A stretch of 64,000 nucleotides of DNA from Pedobacter sp. KBS0701 (lineage in GTDB: Bacteria > Bacteroidota > Bacteroidia > Sphingobacteriales > Sphingobacteriaceae). The notes beneath the pieces are model-generated. The model searched no databases, was not told the origin of the DNA, and saw only the letters and a list, made by a program, of their open reading frames with translations. The stretch covers positions 6,262,001-6,326,000 of the forward strand of contig NZ_CP042171.1 in assembly GCF_005938645.2 (NCBI RefSeq), written 5' to 3'. Every line of letters starts with the position of its first letter. The stretch's first letter is position 1. Shown here one piece after another: positions 32,910 to 41,302 of this stretch. Both the position numbers and the translations under genes were made by a program.

Positions 32910-34427
32910 ATGGCATTTGTAAATTCAATTTTTACCTGGTTAATGAAAAAGCGGATCCACCAGATCGAACTTTTTATGAAATATCCACATGATGTTCAGG
33001 AAGAGTGGTTCCATAATTTGATTGATAGTGCCGAAAATACCGAATGGGGCAAGTTGTACGATTATAAATCGATCTTAACTCCACAACAATACCAGGAGCG
33101 TGTTCCGATTCAAAACTACGATACCTTAAAGCCTTACATTGAGCGCATGCTTAATGGCGAACAGAACATCCTATGGCCATCTGATGTCAAATGGTTTGCA
33201 AAATCATCAGGTACCACGAGTGATAGAAGTAAATTTATCCCGGTTTCTCCAGAATCTTTGGAAGAATGCCATTTTAAAGGTGGTAAGGACATGCTTTCCA
33301 TCTATTGCAATAACCGCCCGGATAACCAGATGTTTACCGGAAAAGGTTTGGTTTTAGGTGGCAGCCATCAAGTTAACCAGTTAAACGAAGATTGTTTTTA
33401 TGGAGATTTATCGGCTGTATTGATCAAAAATCTTCCTATCTGGGCTGAATATTACCGTACGCCTGATATGTCTATCGCTTTGATGGACAATTACGAAATC
33501 AAGATGGATAGGATGGCTGAAGCCACCATCAATGAAAATGTGACCAGCATTTCGGGTGTGCCCACCTGGACTATCGTATTGGCTAAAAAAGTGCTGGAAC
33601 TTACCGGAAAGCAAAATTTATTGGAGGTTTGGCCGAATTTAGAATTGTATATTCATGGTGCTGTAAATTTTGCGCCTTATCGTGAACAGTTTAAACAGCT
33701 GATTCCGTCCGCCGACATGTATTATCTGGAAACTTACAATGCATCCGAAGGATTTTTCGGTATTCAGGACCAGGATAACTCAGAAGAAATGTTGCTGATG
33801 CTGGATTACGGTATTTTCTACGAATTTGTTCCGATGGAAAACATTGGTGAAGAGAATCCTAAGGCTTTGTTATTGGGCGAAGTAGAACTGCATAAAAACT
33901 ACGCTATTGTGATTTCTACCAATGGTGGTTTATGGCGTTACATGATCGGCGATACCATTCAATTTACTTCTCTTTCTCCCTACCGCATTAAAATTACAGG
34001 ACGTACCAAACACTTTATCAATGCTTTTGGCGAAGAAGTGATTATTGATAATGCAGAACAGGCCCTAACTAAAGCCTGCCAGGAAACTGGTGCCGAAATA
34101 AAAGATTATACCGCCGGACCAATCTATTTTAAAGATGAAAAAGCCGGAGGGCATGAGTGGATCATCGAATTTGATAAACAGCCAAATGATTTTGAAAAGT
34201 TCATTGATATTATGGACAATACACTGCGTGAAGTGAACTCTGATTACGATGCCAAGCGCTTTAAGGATATGGCACTAGCCCGGCCTAAAGTACACAACGC
34301 TCCTGCAAATACTTTCTATAACTGGCTAAAAGCGAAGGATAAATTGGGTGGGCAACATAAGGTACCCCGTTTAGCGAATGAGCGAAAATATGTAGATGAT
34401 ATTTTGGAAATGATGAAATCATCTTAA
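32910..34427 (+). CDS. GH3 family (auxin-responsive promoter-like) acyl-adenylating protein
   Basis: A 505-residue protein of the GH3 family, related to plant enzymes that adenylate carboxylic acids and conjugate them to amino acids. The ATP-binding motif is AKSSGTTSDRSKFIPV (near residues 95-110). LETYNASEGFFG carries the second nucleotide contact, and YRIKITGRTKHFINAFGEE (as RIKITGRTK and FINAFGEE) the hinge region. Length fits bacterial members, whose substrates are mostly unknown. It lies 167 bases after lptB on the same strand. Confidence 0.9.
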   Translation: MAFVNSIFTWLMKKRIHQIELFMKYPHDVQEEWFHNLIDSAENTEWGKLYDYKSILTPQQYQERVPIQNYDTLKPYIERMLNGEQNILWPSDVKWFAKSSGTTSDRSKFIPVSPESLEECHFKGGKDMLSIYCNNRPDNQMFTGKGLVLGGSHQVNQLNEDCFYGDLSAVLIKNLPIWAEYYRTPDMSIALMDNYEIKMDRMAEATINENVTSISGVPTWTIVLAKKVLELTGKQNLLEVWPNLELYIHGAVNFAPYREQFKQLIPSADMYYLETYNASEGFFGIQDQDNSEEMLLMLDYGIFYEFVPMENIGEENPKALLLGEVELHKNYAIVISTNGGLWRYMIGDTIQFTSLSPYRIKITGRTKHFINAFGEEVIIDNAEQALTKACQETGAEIKDYTAGPIYFKDEKAGGHEWIIEFDKQPNDFEKFIDIMDNTLREVNSDYDAKRFKDMALARPKVHNAPANTFYNWLKAKDKLGGQHKVPRLANERKYVDDILEMMKSS

Positions 34428-34439
34428 ATTAATATTGAT

Positions 34440-34447
34440 TATATTTG
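34440..34447 (+). promoter_or_regulatory. Toxin-antitoxin -7 element TATATTTG
   Basis: Exact TAnnTTTG, 21 bases upstream of the small antitoxin-like gene and only 12 bases after the GH3 stop. It indicates independent transcription of the pair. Confidence 0.55.
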
Positions 34448-34467
34448 TTTAGTTCACAACGAAAAGT

Positions 34468-34683
34468 ATGGAAGCTACAGGTAAATTAACCAATGTTCAG
34501 CTAGAGCTATTAAAATTATTTCAATATAATTTATCCGATAATCAATTGAATGATATTAAAGAAATGTTGACCAAATATTTCGCAAAATCGGCATCGGATG
34601 AAATGGATAAACTTTGGGATGAGAAAAATTGGGACGAAAATACAATTGAATCTTGGAAGAATGAACATCTAAGAAAAAAATAA
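34468..34683 (+). CDS. Antitoxin-like protein of a PIN-toxin pair
   Basis: A 71-residue protein rich in Leu, Asn and Lys: NVQLELLKLFQYNLS, then IKEMLTKYFAKSASDEMDKLW (as IKEMLTKYFAKSA and DEMDKLW) and a charged tail WKNEHLRKK. I recognise this pattern from short genes that precede PIN-domain toxins in Bacteroidota. The toxin ATG lies five bases after its stop. The DNA-binding or toxin-binding role is inferred from position and size. Confidence 0.75.
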   Translation: MEATGKLTNVQLELLKLFQYNLSDNQLNDIKEMLTKYFAKSASDEMDKLWDEKNWDENTIESWKNEHLRKK

Positions 34684-34688
34684 CATTA

Positions 34689-35096
34689 ATGAAAGTTGTA
34701 CTAGATATTAATGTACTTCTTATCTCAATTCCTAAAAAATCAAAATATAGGCCGATTTTTGATGCTTTAATTAGTGGATATTTTCGCTCCGTAATTAGTA
34801 ACGACATTCTTTCAGAATACGTCGAAATTTTAGAACAAAAAACAAATTTTCTCGTAGCAAGTAACGCTGCAGAATTGTTGCTAAATCTTAAGAATGTAGA
34901 AAAAGTTGACATATATTTTGAATGGAAACTAATTTTATCCGATTTAGATGATAATAAGTATGTTGATGCTTATGTGTGTAGCAATGCTGATTATATTATA
35001 ACAAATGACCATCACTTTAAAATCTTGAAGCAAATAGAATTTCCTAAAGTTAATGTGCTAACAATTGATGAATTTTTATCAGTAATTGAAGAATAA
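34689..35096 (+). CDS. PIN-domain toxin (PIN_3 type)
   Basis: A 135-residue PIN-domain protein, a probable RNase toxin. Acidic residues expected at the active site are visible: VVLDINVLL (Asp5), LSEYVEILE, then SDLDDNKYVDAYVCSNADY and IITNDHHF (quoted separately as LDDNKYVDA and TNDHHF). The fold ends VLTIDEFL. It is of the 'putative toxin-antitoxin system toxin component, PIN family' type. It directly follows its antitoxin-like partner and has a lower-GC codon style than the flanking metabolic genes, consistent with a mobile cassette. Confidence 0.85.
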   Translation: MKVVLDINVLLISIPKKSKYRPIFDALISGYFRSVISNDILSEYVEILEQKTNFLVASNAAELLLNLKNVEKVDIYFEWKLILSDLDDNKYVDAYVCSNADYIITNDHHFKILKQIEFPKVNVLTIDEFLSVIEE

Positions 35097-35108
35097 CGCT
35101 ACTCAATC

Positions 35109-35519
35109 ATGAAAAACAATCTATTTCTTTTTTTTATTTTAGGATCATCAATATACCAATCGAAAGCACAGGTAAAGGAAAGCTACAAAGCACAGGTTGC
35201 GTATAAAATCGTAGAAACTTCTCCACGTTGCAAACAGCTTACCAAAGGCCTATATGAAAGGATTGTAAAAAACGGAGGCACATCTTATGGTATTATGCTC
35301 GAGAGTAGCCCTAACCCTAAAACCGATCCATCACAGGAATATTCAAAAAACTATAATTTTAACCTTCACGAAAGTTACTCGGATAGGATGCCTGTTATCG
35401 CCAGGTTTGTATTCGATCCCCAAAAACAGCAGCTTTACGAAGATGACGTGGTGAACGCACAATTGGTCGCCATTCCATTCGATAAAAAATTACTTCTGCT
35501 TTTTAATAAAAACAGATGA
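35109..35519 (+). CDS. Secreted hypothetical protein, 136 residues
   Basis: A signal peptide is present (about residues 1-20, ending SKAQ). The rest is soluble and includes YKIVETSPRCKQL, GTSYGIMLESSPNP and RMPVIARFVFD. I recognise no family. Its stop overlaps the next start (ATGA), so it is translationally coupled with the DUF2306 gene. It lies 12 bases after the PIN toxin, but belongs in style to the downstream envelope string. Confidence 0.65.
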   Translation: MKNNLFLFFILGSSIYQSKAQVKESYKAQVAYKIVETSPRCKQLTKGLYERIVKNGGTSYGIMLESSPNPKTDPSQEYSKNYNFNLHESYSDRMPVIARFVFDPQKQQLYEDDVVNAQLVAIPFDKKLLLLFNKNR

Positions 35520-36142
35520 AAAGCATCAGCTATAAACAGATGGCTTGGCTATTGTTTTTTGCCTACTTTTTTATGCTCATGGTGCAGATTACTTTGCGTT
35601 ACATTCCGCTGAGTAGTGAAGTATCCTTTTTGCAGATCAAGCAGACCGAAGTATCGGGAATAAAAGCCTACCTGCCCCTATTTTATGCGCACGTGTACAG
35701 TGCCATTTTTGCATTACTGGCTGGTTTTACACAATTTAATGCCAGAATTTTAGCTAAATATCCTAAAATACACAAATGGTTAGGCTATTTGTATGTTAGC
35801 TTTGTGTTATTGTTAGCTTCACCATCTGGTATTTTTATCGGTTGGTTTGCAAACGGTGGCTTAGTAGCAAAAACCTCATTTATAATTTTGGGTATTTTAT
35901 GGTTCTGGTTTACCTTAAAAGCAACCTTATTGATCCTGAAAAGAAAAATAACTGCCCATAAAAAGTTCATGTACCGCAGTTTTGCTTTGGCAGCTTCGGC
36001 CATTACGTTAAGGCTGTGGAAAGTTATTTTAGTATATTTATTCCACCCGGCGCCGATGGATGTGTACCAGATTATTGCCTGGCTGGGCTGGATACCCAAT
36101 TTGTTGCTTGCCGAATGGCTGATTAAAGAGAAAATCGTTTGA
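35516..36142 (+). CDS. DUF2306 family membrane protein
   Basis: A 208-residue polytopic protein with about six helices. The conserved DUF2306 histidines are in YAHVYSAIFALLAG, KIHKWLGYLYV and TAHKKFMYRSFAL. These His pairs in helices are reminiscent of haem or metal ligands, but function is unknown. It starts by a 4-base overlap with the preceding secreted-protein gene. Confidence 0.8.
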   Translation: MKSISYKQMAWLLFFAYFFMLMVQITLRYIPLSSEVSFLQIKQTEVSGIKAYLPLFYAHVYSAIFALLAGFTQFNARILAKYPKIHKWLGYLYVSFVLLLASPSGIFIGWFANGGLVAKTSFIILGILWFWFTLKATLLILKRKITAHKKFMYRSFALAASAITLRLWKVILVYLFHPAPMDVYQIIAWLGWIPNLLLAEWLIKEKIV

Positions 36143-36164
36143 CCTATAAAACAGAGATAATCCT

Positions 36165-37049
36165 ATGAAAAAAATCTTATTACTCGCTCTGATCCCACTC
36201 TTAATGCTATCATGCAGAGACACGAAAAAGAAAGATACCGTAAAATCTACGGCAGTTGCTCAGCCAGAAATCCACAAAGAACTATACGGTTTTTGGGTTG
36301 GTGATTTTTACACAACCGATGAATCAGAGTACGAAGGAGATATGTCGGATGCCATTAAAAAACTGAATATCAACATTAAAAAAATTACGAAGGATACCGT
36401 AATTGCGCAGAGCGTAGTTTCTGGCAACAGCCGGCCACTACTGGGCAAGCTATCAGATGATGGAAGTAAAATCACTTTTATTTTAAATGAGCCCGGCACC
36501 GAAAAATACGACGGAAAATTTGAAATCACCCTGGTTGGCGATACCTTAATAGGAAAGTGGAACGCGTATAAAAAAGAACTTAAATGGCCCGAAAAAGAAT
36601 TCAAATTGCTTAAAAAGAACTTCGAATATAATGCAGACCTGATGCTGCCGTCAGAATCGAGTTATGTAGACTGGAGTGACCACAAGATGGTAAAAAGAGT
36701 GGATACTTTAGAGGATGGCACAGTTGATTCCCTTGAGGCCAATCCTTTTTATAGAAGTGCATCCGATCAAATTTTTAAATTAAACGCCTCAACCACAGTA
36801 CTAAAAGAAGAGGATGTAAAGAATTTGCGAAAACTCGATCTGCAGATTATCAAGAATACTATTTTTGCCAGACATGGTTACGCTTTTAAAAAGCAAACAT
36901 TTAGAAATTTTTTCGATCCGGTAGAATGGTATGTTCCTGTAAAAAACAACGTTGATAATGATTTAACGGCTGTTGAAAATAAAAATATTAAGTTGTTAGA
37001 CCGCTTTACCAAATATGCGGAAGACAATTACGATGCTTTTGGCCGTTAA
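36165..37049 (+). CDS. YARHG domain lipoprotein
   Basis: A 294-residue protein with a lipoprotein signal (MKKILLLALIPLLMLSC; lipid-attached Cys about residue 17). The middle is a beta-rich lipocalin-like part (FWVGDFYT, ITFILNEPG, IGKWNAYK). The C-terminal YARHG domain is marked by LQIIKNTIFARHGYAF and FFDPVEWYVP. YARHG domains are extracellular, of unknown role. It lies 22 bases after the DUF2306 gene. Confidence 0.85.
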   Translation: MKKILLLALIPLLMLSCRDTKKKDTVKSTAVAQPEIHKELYGFWVGDFYTTDESEYEGDMSDAIKKLNINIKKITKDTVIAQSVVSGNSRPLLGKLSDDGSKITFILNEPGTEKYDGKFEITLVGDTLIGKWNAYKKELKWPEKEFKLLKKNFEYNADLMLPSESSYVDWSDHKMVKRVDTLEDGTVDSLEANPFYRSASDQIFKLNASTTVLKEEDVKNLRKLDLQIIKNTIFARHGYAFKKQTFRNFFDPVEWYVPVKNNVDNDLTAVENKNIKLLDRFTKYAEDNYDAFGR

Positions 37050-37066
37050 TTTGTAACGTATTAATT

Positions 37067-37495
37067 ATGAAACTGAACAGGGATAAAATACTCGGATTTT
37101 TTAAGAAATCGCAAAGCAAAGCCTCGGTAATCTTAAGTGATAAGAACAAAGCCAGCAATACCATTAAAGATGCACTTGGCAAGGCAGTAACCAATAAAGG
37201 TGATTTAGAAGGGGTTTGGGCCAAACTGGTATTATTGTTTGCAGTATCTAAAGATTACGTGAACGGCGATTATACCGAAATCCCTAAAAGATCAATTATT
37301 GCCATTTTAGGAGGACTGATTTATTTCTTATCTCCTATTGACGTAATTCCTGATTTTGTACCTGTTTTAGGTTTCATTGATGATATCTATATCTTGAATC
37401 TGGTGTACAGGCAGGTACTTAAAGACCTGGAAAAATATAAGGACTGGAAAGATGCCCGGGGAAAAGTAATAGATATAAATGGCTCACCCGCATAA
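37067..37495 (+). CDS. YkvA/DUF1232 family protein
   Basis: A 142-residue protein. The DUF1232 core is IAILGGLIYFLSPIDVIPDF and VPVLGFIDDIYIL, where the Pro-Asp motifs are diagnostic. A Lys/Ser-rich N-terminal half of about 60 residues precedes it. One or two membrane-associated segments are likely. Function unknown. Its 3' end overlaps the next start by 17 bases. Confidence 0.88.
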   Translation: MKLNRDKILGFFKKSQSKASVILSDKNKASNTIKDALGKAVTNKGDLEGVWAKLVLLFAVSKDYVNGDYTEIPKRSIIAILGGLIYFLSPIDVIPDFVPVLGFIDDIYILNLVYRQVLKDLEKYKDWKDARGKVIDINGSPA

Positions 37496-37799
37496 AAGTT
37501 TTTTAGAATGGTTAGGCGAGCATCTTTTCAGTTGTCCGTTTAAAACCCAGTTCGGGATCGATTGTCCGGGTTGTGGCTTACAGCGTTCGGTTTTAGCTCT
37601 TTTTAAAGGGGATCTGATCGCTTCTTTTAAATTTTATCCCGCAACAATTCCACTCCTTTTTGTGGTCTTGTTTACCATTGTTCACTTAAAAGTAGATTTT
37701 AAATTTGGGTCACAGCTCATTAAAATCGTTTTTGCAGGTGTTGCACTAATTATTTTAATCAATTACATTTACAAAATATATACTCACCAATTGATCTAA
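37479..37799 (+). CDS. DUF2752 family membrane protein
   Basis: A 106-residue protein with a Cys-rich motif CPGCGLQRSVLAL (about residues 31-43) and an upstream Cys (FSCPF), followed by two or three hydrophobic helices. This is the DUF2752 signature. In Bacteroidota these proteins are regularly found with CCC-motif/TM2-like membrane proteins, as here. The start overlaps the YkvA-type gene, implying coupled translation. Confidence 0.85.
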   Translation: MAHPHKSFLEWLGEHLFSCPFKTQFGIDCPGCGLQRSVLALFKGDLIASFKFYPATIPLLFVVLFTIVHLKVDFKFGSQLIKIVFAGVALIILINYIYKIYTHQLI

Positions 37800-37807
37800 A
37801 TATACCT

Positions 37808-38305
37808 ATGTCAGAAGAACAGGAAAATCCTCAAGAAAATAAACCTATTGATCTTTCAAAGAATCAAAATTCCGAACCAGCCCCTTTCCAGCCACTTGAT
37901 CAGGGACCTGCAACGCCACCACCTTTCCAACAACCGCCGCCATTTCAGCAGCCACCACCGTTTGGCCAGTTTGGAGGAGGAGGTTTTGGTCAGCAGAACT
38001 TACCAAATGCTACAGCTTCTCTTGTGCTGGGTATCTTAGCGATTCCAGCTTGTTGCTTCTATGGTATATTTGGTTTGATATTCGGCGTAATTGCCTGGAT
38101 ACTTGGTGCTGGTGATATGAAAAAATATCAGCTTAATCCAGGTTTATATACCGAATCATCATATAAAAATGCAAAAGCAGGCAAGATCTGCGGAATGATT
38201 GCAACCATTTTAAGTGTTTTATTTATCGTAATCGTTATATTAGTTATAGTTGGAGCCATTGCTAATCCTCAAATGTTTGACAACTTTATAAAAGGTGTGA
38301 AGTAG
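37808..38305 (+). CDS. CCC motif membrane protein with proline-rich N-terminus
   Basis: A 165-residue protein. Residues about 25-65 are a Pro/Phe/Gln repeat (three PPPFQQ/PPPFGQ units) followed by a Gly-rich GGGGFGQQ. Two hydrophobic segments carry ILAIPACCFYGIFGLIFG (cysteine pair) and a C-terminal helix. It fits the family annotated 'CCC motif membrane protein' that accompanies DUF2752 genes. It ends with a strong terminator, closing the string that began at 35109. Confidence 0.8.
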   Translation: MSEEQENPQENKPIDLSKNQNSEPAPFQPLDQGPATPPPFQQPPPFQQPPPFGQFGGGGFGQQNLPNATASLVLGILAIPACCFYGIFGLIFGVIAWILGAGDMKKYQLNPGLYTESSYKNAKAGKICGMIATILSVLFIVIVILVIVGAIANPQMFDNFIKGVK

Positions 38306-38330
38306 TGAATTAATTTTACCTTAAAAATAT

Positions 38331-38359
38331 AAATCGAATGGTGCATGCCATTCGATTTT
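38331..38359 (+). terminator. Intrinsic terminator closing the envelope gene string
   Basis: AAATCGAATGG and CCATTCGATTT form a perfect 11-bp stem around TGCATG, followed by TTCTTATTTTT. It abuts the promoter box at 38362, an economical terminator-promoter junction. Confidence 0.85.
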
Positions 38360-38361
38360 CT

Positions 38362-38369
38362 TATTTTTG
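38362..38369 (+). promoter_or_regulatory. Bacilliredoxin gene -7 element TATTTTTG
   Basis: Exact TAnnTTTG immediately after the upstream terminator, 33 bases before the ATG. Confidence 0.6.
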
Positions 38370-38401
38370 TACTATTGATATTGTAAATAAAAACTAAGAT
38401 A

Positions 38402-38812
38402 ATGTATCCAGAATATTTAGTAGAACCAATGCGTAAGGAATTAACCAACGTTGGTTTTCAAGAATTAAAAAACGCAGCAGATGTAGATCAAGCTATTAAA
38501 GGCGAAGGTACGGTGTTGGTTGTGGTGAACTCAGTTTGCGGTTGTGCAGCAGCAAATGCACGTCCGGCAGCTCGTGCAGCAGCAGCACACGAAAAACACC
38601 CTGATAAACTGGTTACCGTTTTTGCAGGTATGGAAAAAGAAGCAGTAGATCAGGCTAGAAATTATATGATGCCTTTTCCTCCATCATCTCCGGCAATGGC
38701 TTTATTTAAAGATGGTAAATTGGTACACATGATCGAACGCCATCAGATTGAAGGCAGACCAGCACAAATGATTGCTGATAACCTGATCGGTGCTTTTGAA
38801 CAATACTGCTAA
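38402..38812 (+). CDS. BrxA/BrxB family bacilliredoxin
   Basis: A 136-residue thioredoxin-fold protein with the CGC active site of bacilliredoxins: NSVCGCAAANARPA (near residues 47-60). Other family hallmarks are MYPEYLVEPMR at the start, FAGMEKEAV and PPSSPAMALFKDG. It reduces bacillithiol mixed disulfides on proteins and would hand oxidised thiol to a YpdA-type reductase, a candidate for which lies at 6816. It has its own promoter and terminator. Confidence 0.93.
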   Translation: MYPEYLVEPMRKELTNVGFQELKNAADVDQAIKGEGTVLVVVNSVCGCAAANARPAARAAAAHEKHPDKLVTVFAGMEKEAVDQARNYMMPFPPSSPAMALFKDGKLVHMIERHQIEGRPAQMIADNLIGAFEQYC

Positions 38813-39434
38813 CGGTTGATTGCACAGATTGTAGGATTACACCGATAGGTAATTCTTAAAATTATATTGAAAAGGTGAATGGAAACATTCGCCTTTTTGC
38901 GTTTATTGTAATTTTTTGCCACGGAAACACAGAAACCACAGAATATTCTCCTTCGGTTTGTCATCCTGAGGTTAATTAAATTGTTTAAAATCAATATGAG
39001 TGACGTACAATTGTCTTCTCTTATCCTACGCGCGGTCGTGCCTCGGCTCGCCGCCGCCGAAGGGCTCTTTCTTTTTGATGTCAAAAAGAAACAAAAAACA
39101 CCGGCTGAAAATTTATTCATTTGTTGTTTATAACTTTCAGCTGCATTCATGAGGGCTTCGCCGTTTTCTTTAGAAGCCAGTGCGATGGCTTTGTCAGTGG
39201 AGACCGAAAAATTTGTTAGTCCGGATTTAAATGAAACGGGGATACGGTCCTGTGGCATAGCTGGATCGAAATGCGAAAGCAGTTAAAATACTGATTAGTA
39301 ATTGTTTGTAAAATAACGTCAATGGTAGCGTAGTCGAAGGATCGTTTTCATAGCTGAAGTATTCCTTATTGCGTTCAGAATGATAGAGAAGTCCGAATCT
39401 GTGTAATCACCTAAAATTTCCTTAATCTGTGCTT
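38813..39434. repeat. 622-base intergenic mosaic of repeats and a possible gene remnant
   Basis: In order: 'gattgcacagatt' text (38818), a terminator (38870), a family C fragment (CACGGAAACACAGAAACC, about 38922), GTCATCCTGAGG (38959), then CTTTTTGATGTCAAAAAG inside a GC-rich GGCTCGCCGCCGCCGAAGGG string (39040-39100). A minus-strand stretch (about 39120-39258, starting MPQDRIPVSFKSG) reads as plausible coding with normal codon use but runs into the repeat. It may be a gene remnant. Family A/D scraps end the region. Confidence 0.4.
38870..38898 (+). terminator. Bacilliredoxin gene terminator
   Basis: AAAAGGTGAATG and CATTCGCCTTTT pair (one G-T) around a GAAA tetraloop, ending in five T. It lies about 58 bases after the stop. 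Confidence 0.8.
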
Positions 39435-40235
39435 TTAAAAATCCTTATTTAGCAATTTCTCCAGTTCTCCGAAAGAAACATTCATTCTTACCCTTCCTTG
39501 TTTGGCATAAGATATTTCTCCGGTTTCTTCTGATATAATTACCGCAACGGCATCAGTCGTTTCCGAAACACCGATACCTGCACGGTGCCTTAATCCAAAT
39601 TGCGAGGGTAACTGATCGTTATCTGTTAAAGGCAAAATACAGCTGGCACTTTTGATTCTGTTTTCAGAGATCACCACGGCGCCATCATGCAGTGGACTAT
39701 TTTTCTGAAAGATACTTTCTAGCAAACGTTTCGATATTTTGGAATCAACAAGTTCGCAGCTATTGGCAAAAAACTGTTCGTCATAGAATTTAACGAATAC
39801 GATTAACGCTCCTGTACGCGTTTTCTTCATGCTTTTACAGGCGTCGATAATTGGTTTTATCCGGGATAAATTATTCCTTTCAATTTCTTTACGACCAAAT
39901 AAGTAACCCCACCAGGCTTTATTCTTTTGTAGAAAAGCATTTTTCCCAATCAGTAAAAGGAAGCGCCTGATCTCCGGGTGAAAAATTACGATCAATGCAA
40001 TAATCCCCACACTCATAAACTTGTCTATAATTGCAGTCAATAATTCCATGTGTAAGGCTTTTACTATCCAGTAAAAAACTGTAATGATAAACATCCCAAC
40101 AAGCAGGTTAACGGCTAGTGTATTGCGGATTAGGGTATAAACGTAATAAATTAATAAGGCCACCAGAATGATATCAACGATATCAGTTGGCGATACTTTA
40201 AGGAAGTCAAAATCAAAACCTTTCATTAGTGGCAA
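39435..40235 (-). CDS. cdaA: Diadenylate cyclase CdaA (c-di-AMP synthase)
   Basis: A 266-residue protein with three N-terminal helices (about 12-80) and a DAC domain that joins two ATP into cyclic di-AMP. Catalytic motifs are LHDGAVVI (DGA) and GLRHRAGIGVSE (RHR), both intact. It is the membrane-bound CdaA type. No CdaR or GlmM gene is adjacent. folP lies upstream on the same strand, about 120 bases away with word-like text between. Confidence 0.95.
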   Translation of the reverse strand: MPLMKGFDFDFLKVSPTDIVDIILVALLIYYVYTLIRNTLAVNLLVGMFIITVFYWIVKALHMELLTAIIDKFMSVGIIALIVIFHPEIRRFLLLIGKNAFLQKNKAWWGYLFGRKEIERNNLSRIKPIIDACKSMKKTRTGALIVFVKFYDEQFFANSCELVDSKISKRLLESIFQKNSPLHDGAVVISENRIKSASCILPLTDNDQLPSQFGLRHRAGIGVSETTDAVAVIISEETGEISYAKQGRVRMNVSFGELEKLLNKDF

Positions 40236-40356
40236 GATAGCAAAACGGATTTCAGTTTACAAGTAAGATAGGTTAACTGTTGAACTGGTTAATCGGTTAA
40301 TTGTAAATAGAATATTATAGATGTATAAAAGACGCTAACCGCTATGCGCAAACCGC
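40236..40356. repeat. Word-like text between folP and cdaA
   Basis: GGTTAACTGTTGAACTGG and TTAATCGGTTAATTG are near-direct repeats of a GGTTAA word, like the text near 16063 and inside waaA. On the minus strand a box TATCTTGC lies just upstream of cdaA, one base short of the consensus. Confidence 0.4.
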
Positions 40357-41208
40357 TTAACCCAACCTCTCTACCAACCGCACACACTCTACCGCTTCCT
40401 TCACATCATGTACCCTTAAAATACCTGCGCCTTTTTGCAATGCAATAGTATTGAGTATGGAAGTGCCGTTCAGGGCCTCTGCTGCCGAAGTACCAAGCGC
40501 TTTATAAATCATTCCCTTACGTGAAAAACCCACTAAAATAGGCAGCTTAAATATTTTAAAGGCCTCCATCTGGTTAAGCAGTTCGTAATTATGTTCAATC
40601 GTTTTTCCAAAACCAAAACCTGGGTCAATAACAATATCGTGAACATGAAGGGCCTTTAGCGTGGCAATTTTTTTTGCCAGGTAATCAATAACCTCTAAAA
40701 GCACATTATTGTAAACCGGATTTTGTTGCATATTTTGTGGGGTACCCTGCATGTGCATCATCATGTAGGGTACCTGCAGCTTAGCTATTGTATCGAACAT
40801 CTGCTCGTCCATATCGCCAGCTGCAATGTCGTTAATAATGTGCGCACCGGCCGAAATGGTTTCCTGAGCAACTTTTGCCCTGAAGGTATCGATAGAAATA
40901 ACCGCTTCAGGAAATGCTTTTACCAAACTTTCTACCACAGGCACCAAACGATCAATCTCTTCATTGGTAGTAATATCCTTTGCGCCTGGTCTGGATGAGT
41001 ATCCCCCAATATCAATAAACGTAGCACCTTCGTTAAGAAACCGGGCTGCTTTGATTAAAGCTTCGTCTATTGATTTTGTGCGGCTATTGTCGTAAAAAGA
41101 ATCGGGAGTTATATTTAAAATGCCCATTACTTTTGGACTGGTTAAATCGATAAGTTTACCCTTAATATTTAAGCTTTGTTTGGGCTCAAAAAAGTTTTTT
41201 TCTGCCAT
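40357..41208 (-). CDS. folP: Dihydropteroate synthase
   Basis: A 283-residue TIM-barrel enzyme of folate synthesis that condenses pterin pyrophosphate with p-aminobenzoate; it is the sulfonamide target. Conserved loops are MGILNITPDSFYDNSR, IDIGGYSSRPGA, VISIDTFRA, INDIAAGD, MMMHMQGTPQ, DPGFGFGKT and LVGFSRKGM. Length is normal. It is followed by cdaA on the same strand, an arrangement I associate with this phylum. Confidence 0.97.
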   Translation of the reverse strand: MAEKNFFEPKQSLNIKGKLIDLTSPKVMGILNITPDSFYDNSRTKSIDEALIKAARFLNEGATFIDIGGYSSRPGAKDITTNEEIDRLVPVVESLVKAFPEAVISIDTFRAKVAQETISAGAHIINDIAAGDMDEQMFDTIAKLQVPYMMMHMQGTPQNMQQNPVYNNVLLEVIDYLAKKIATLKALHVHDIVIDPGFGFGKTIEHNYELLNQMEAFKIFKLPILVGFSRKGMIYKALGTSAAEALNGTSILNTIALQKGAGILRVHDVKEAVECVRLVERLG

Positions 41209-41302
41209 AATAAACCCTTTCGGGGATTTGGGTTTCGCTTTAAAAATGTATCTTTAGCTTTTGTTTTTTCAGCACAAAAATACACTAAAAACTAAATAAT
41301 TA

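Noticed and set aside
38809..39258. 149-codon minus-strand ORF after the bacilliredoxin gene
   Set aside because: Two thirds of it translates terminator, family A/C repeat and GC-rich repeat DNA; only the first roughly 45 codons could be a gene remnant.
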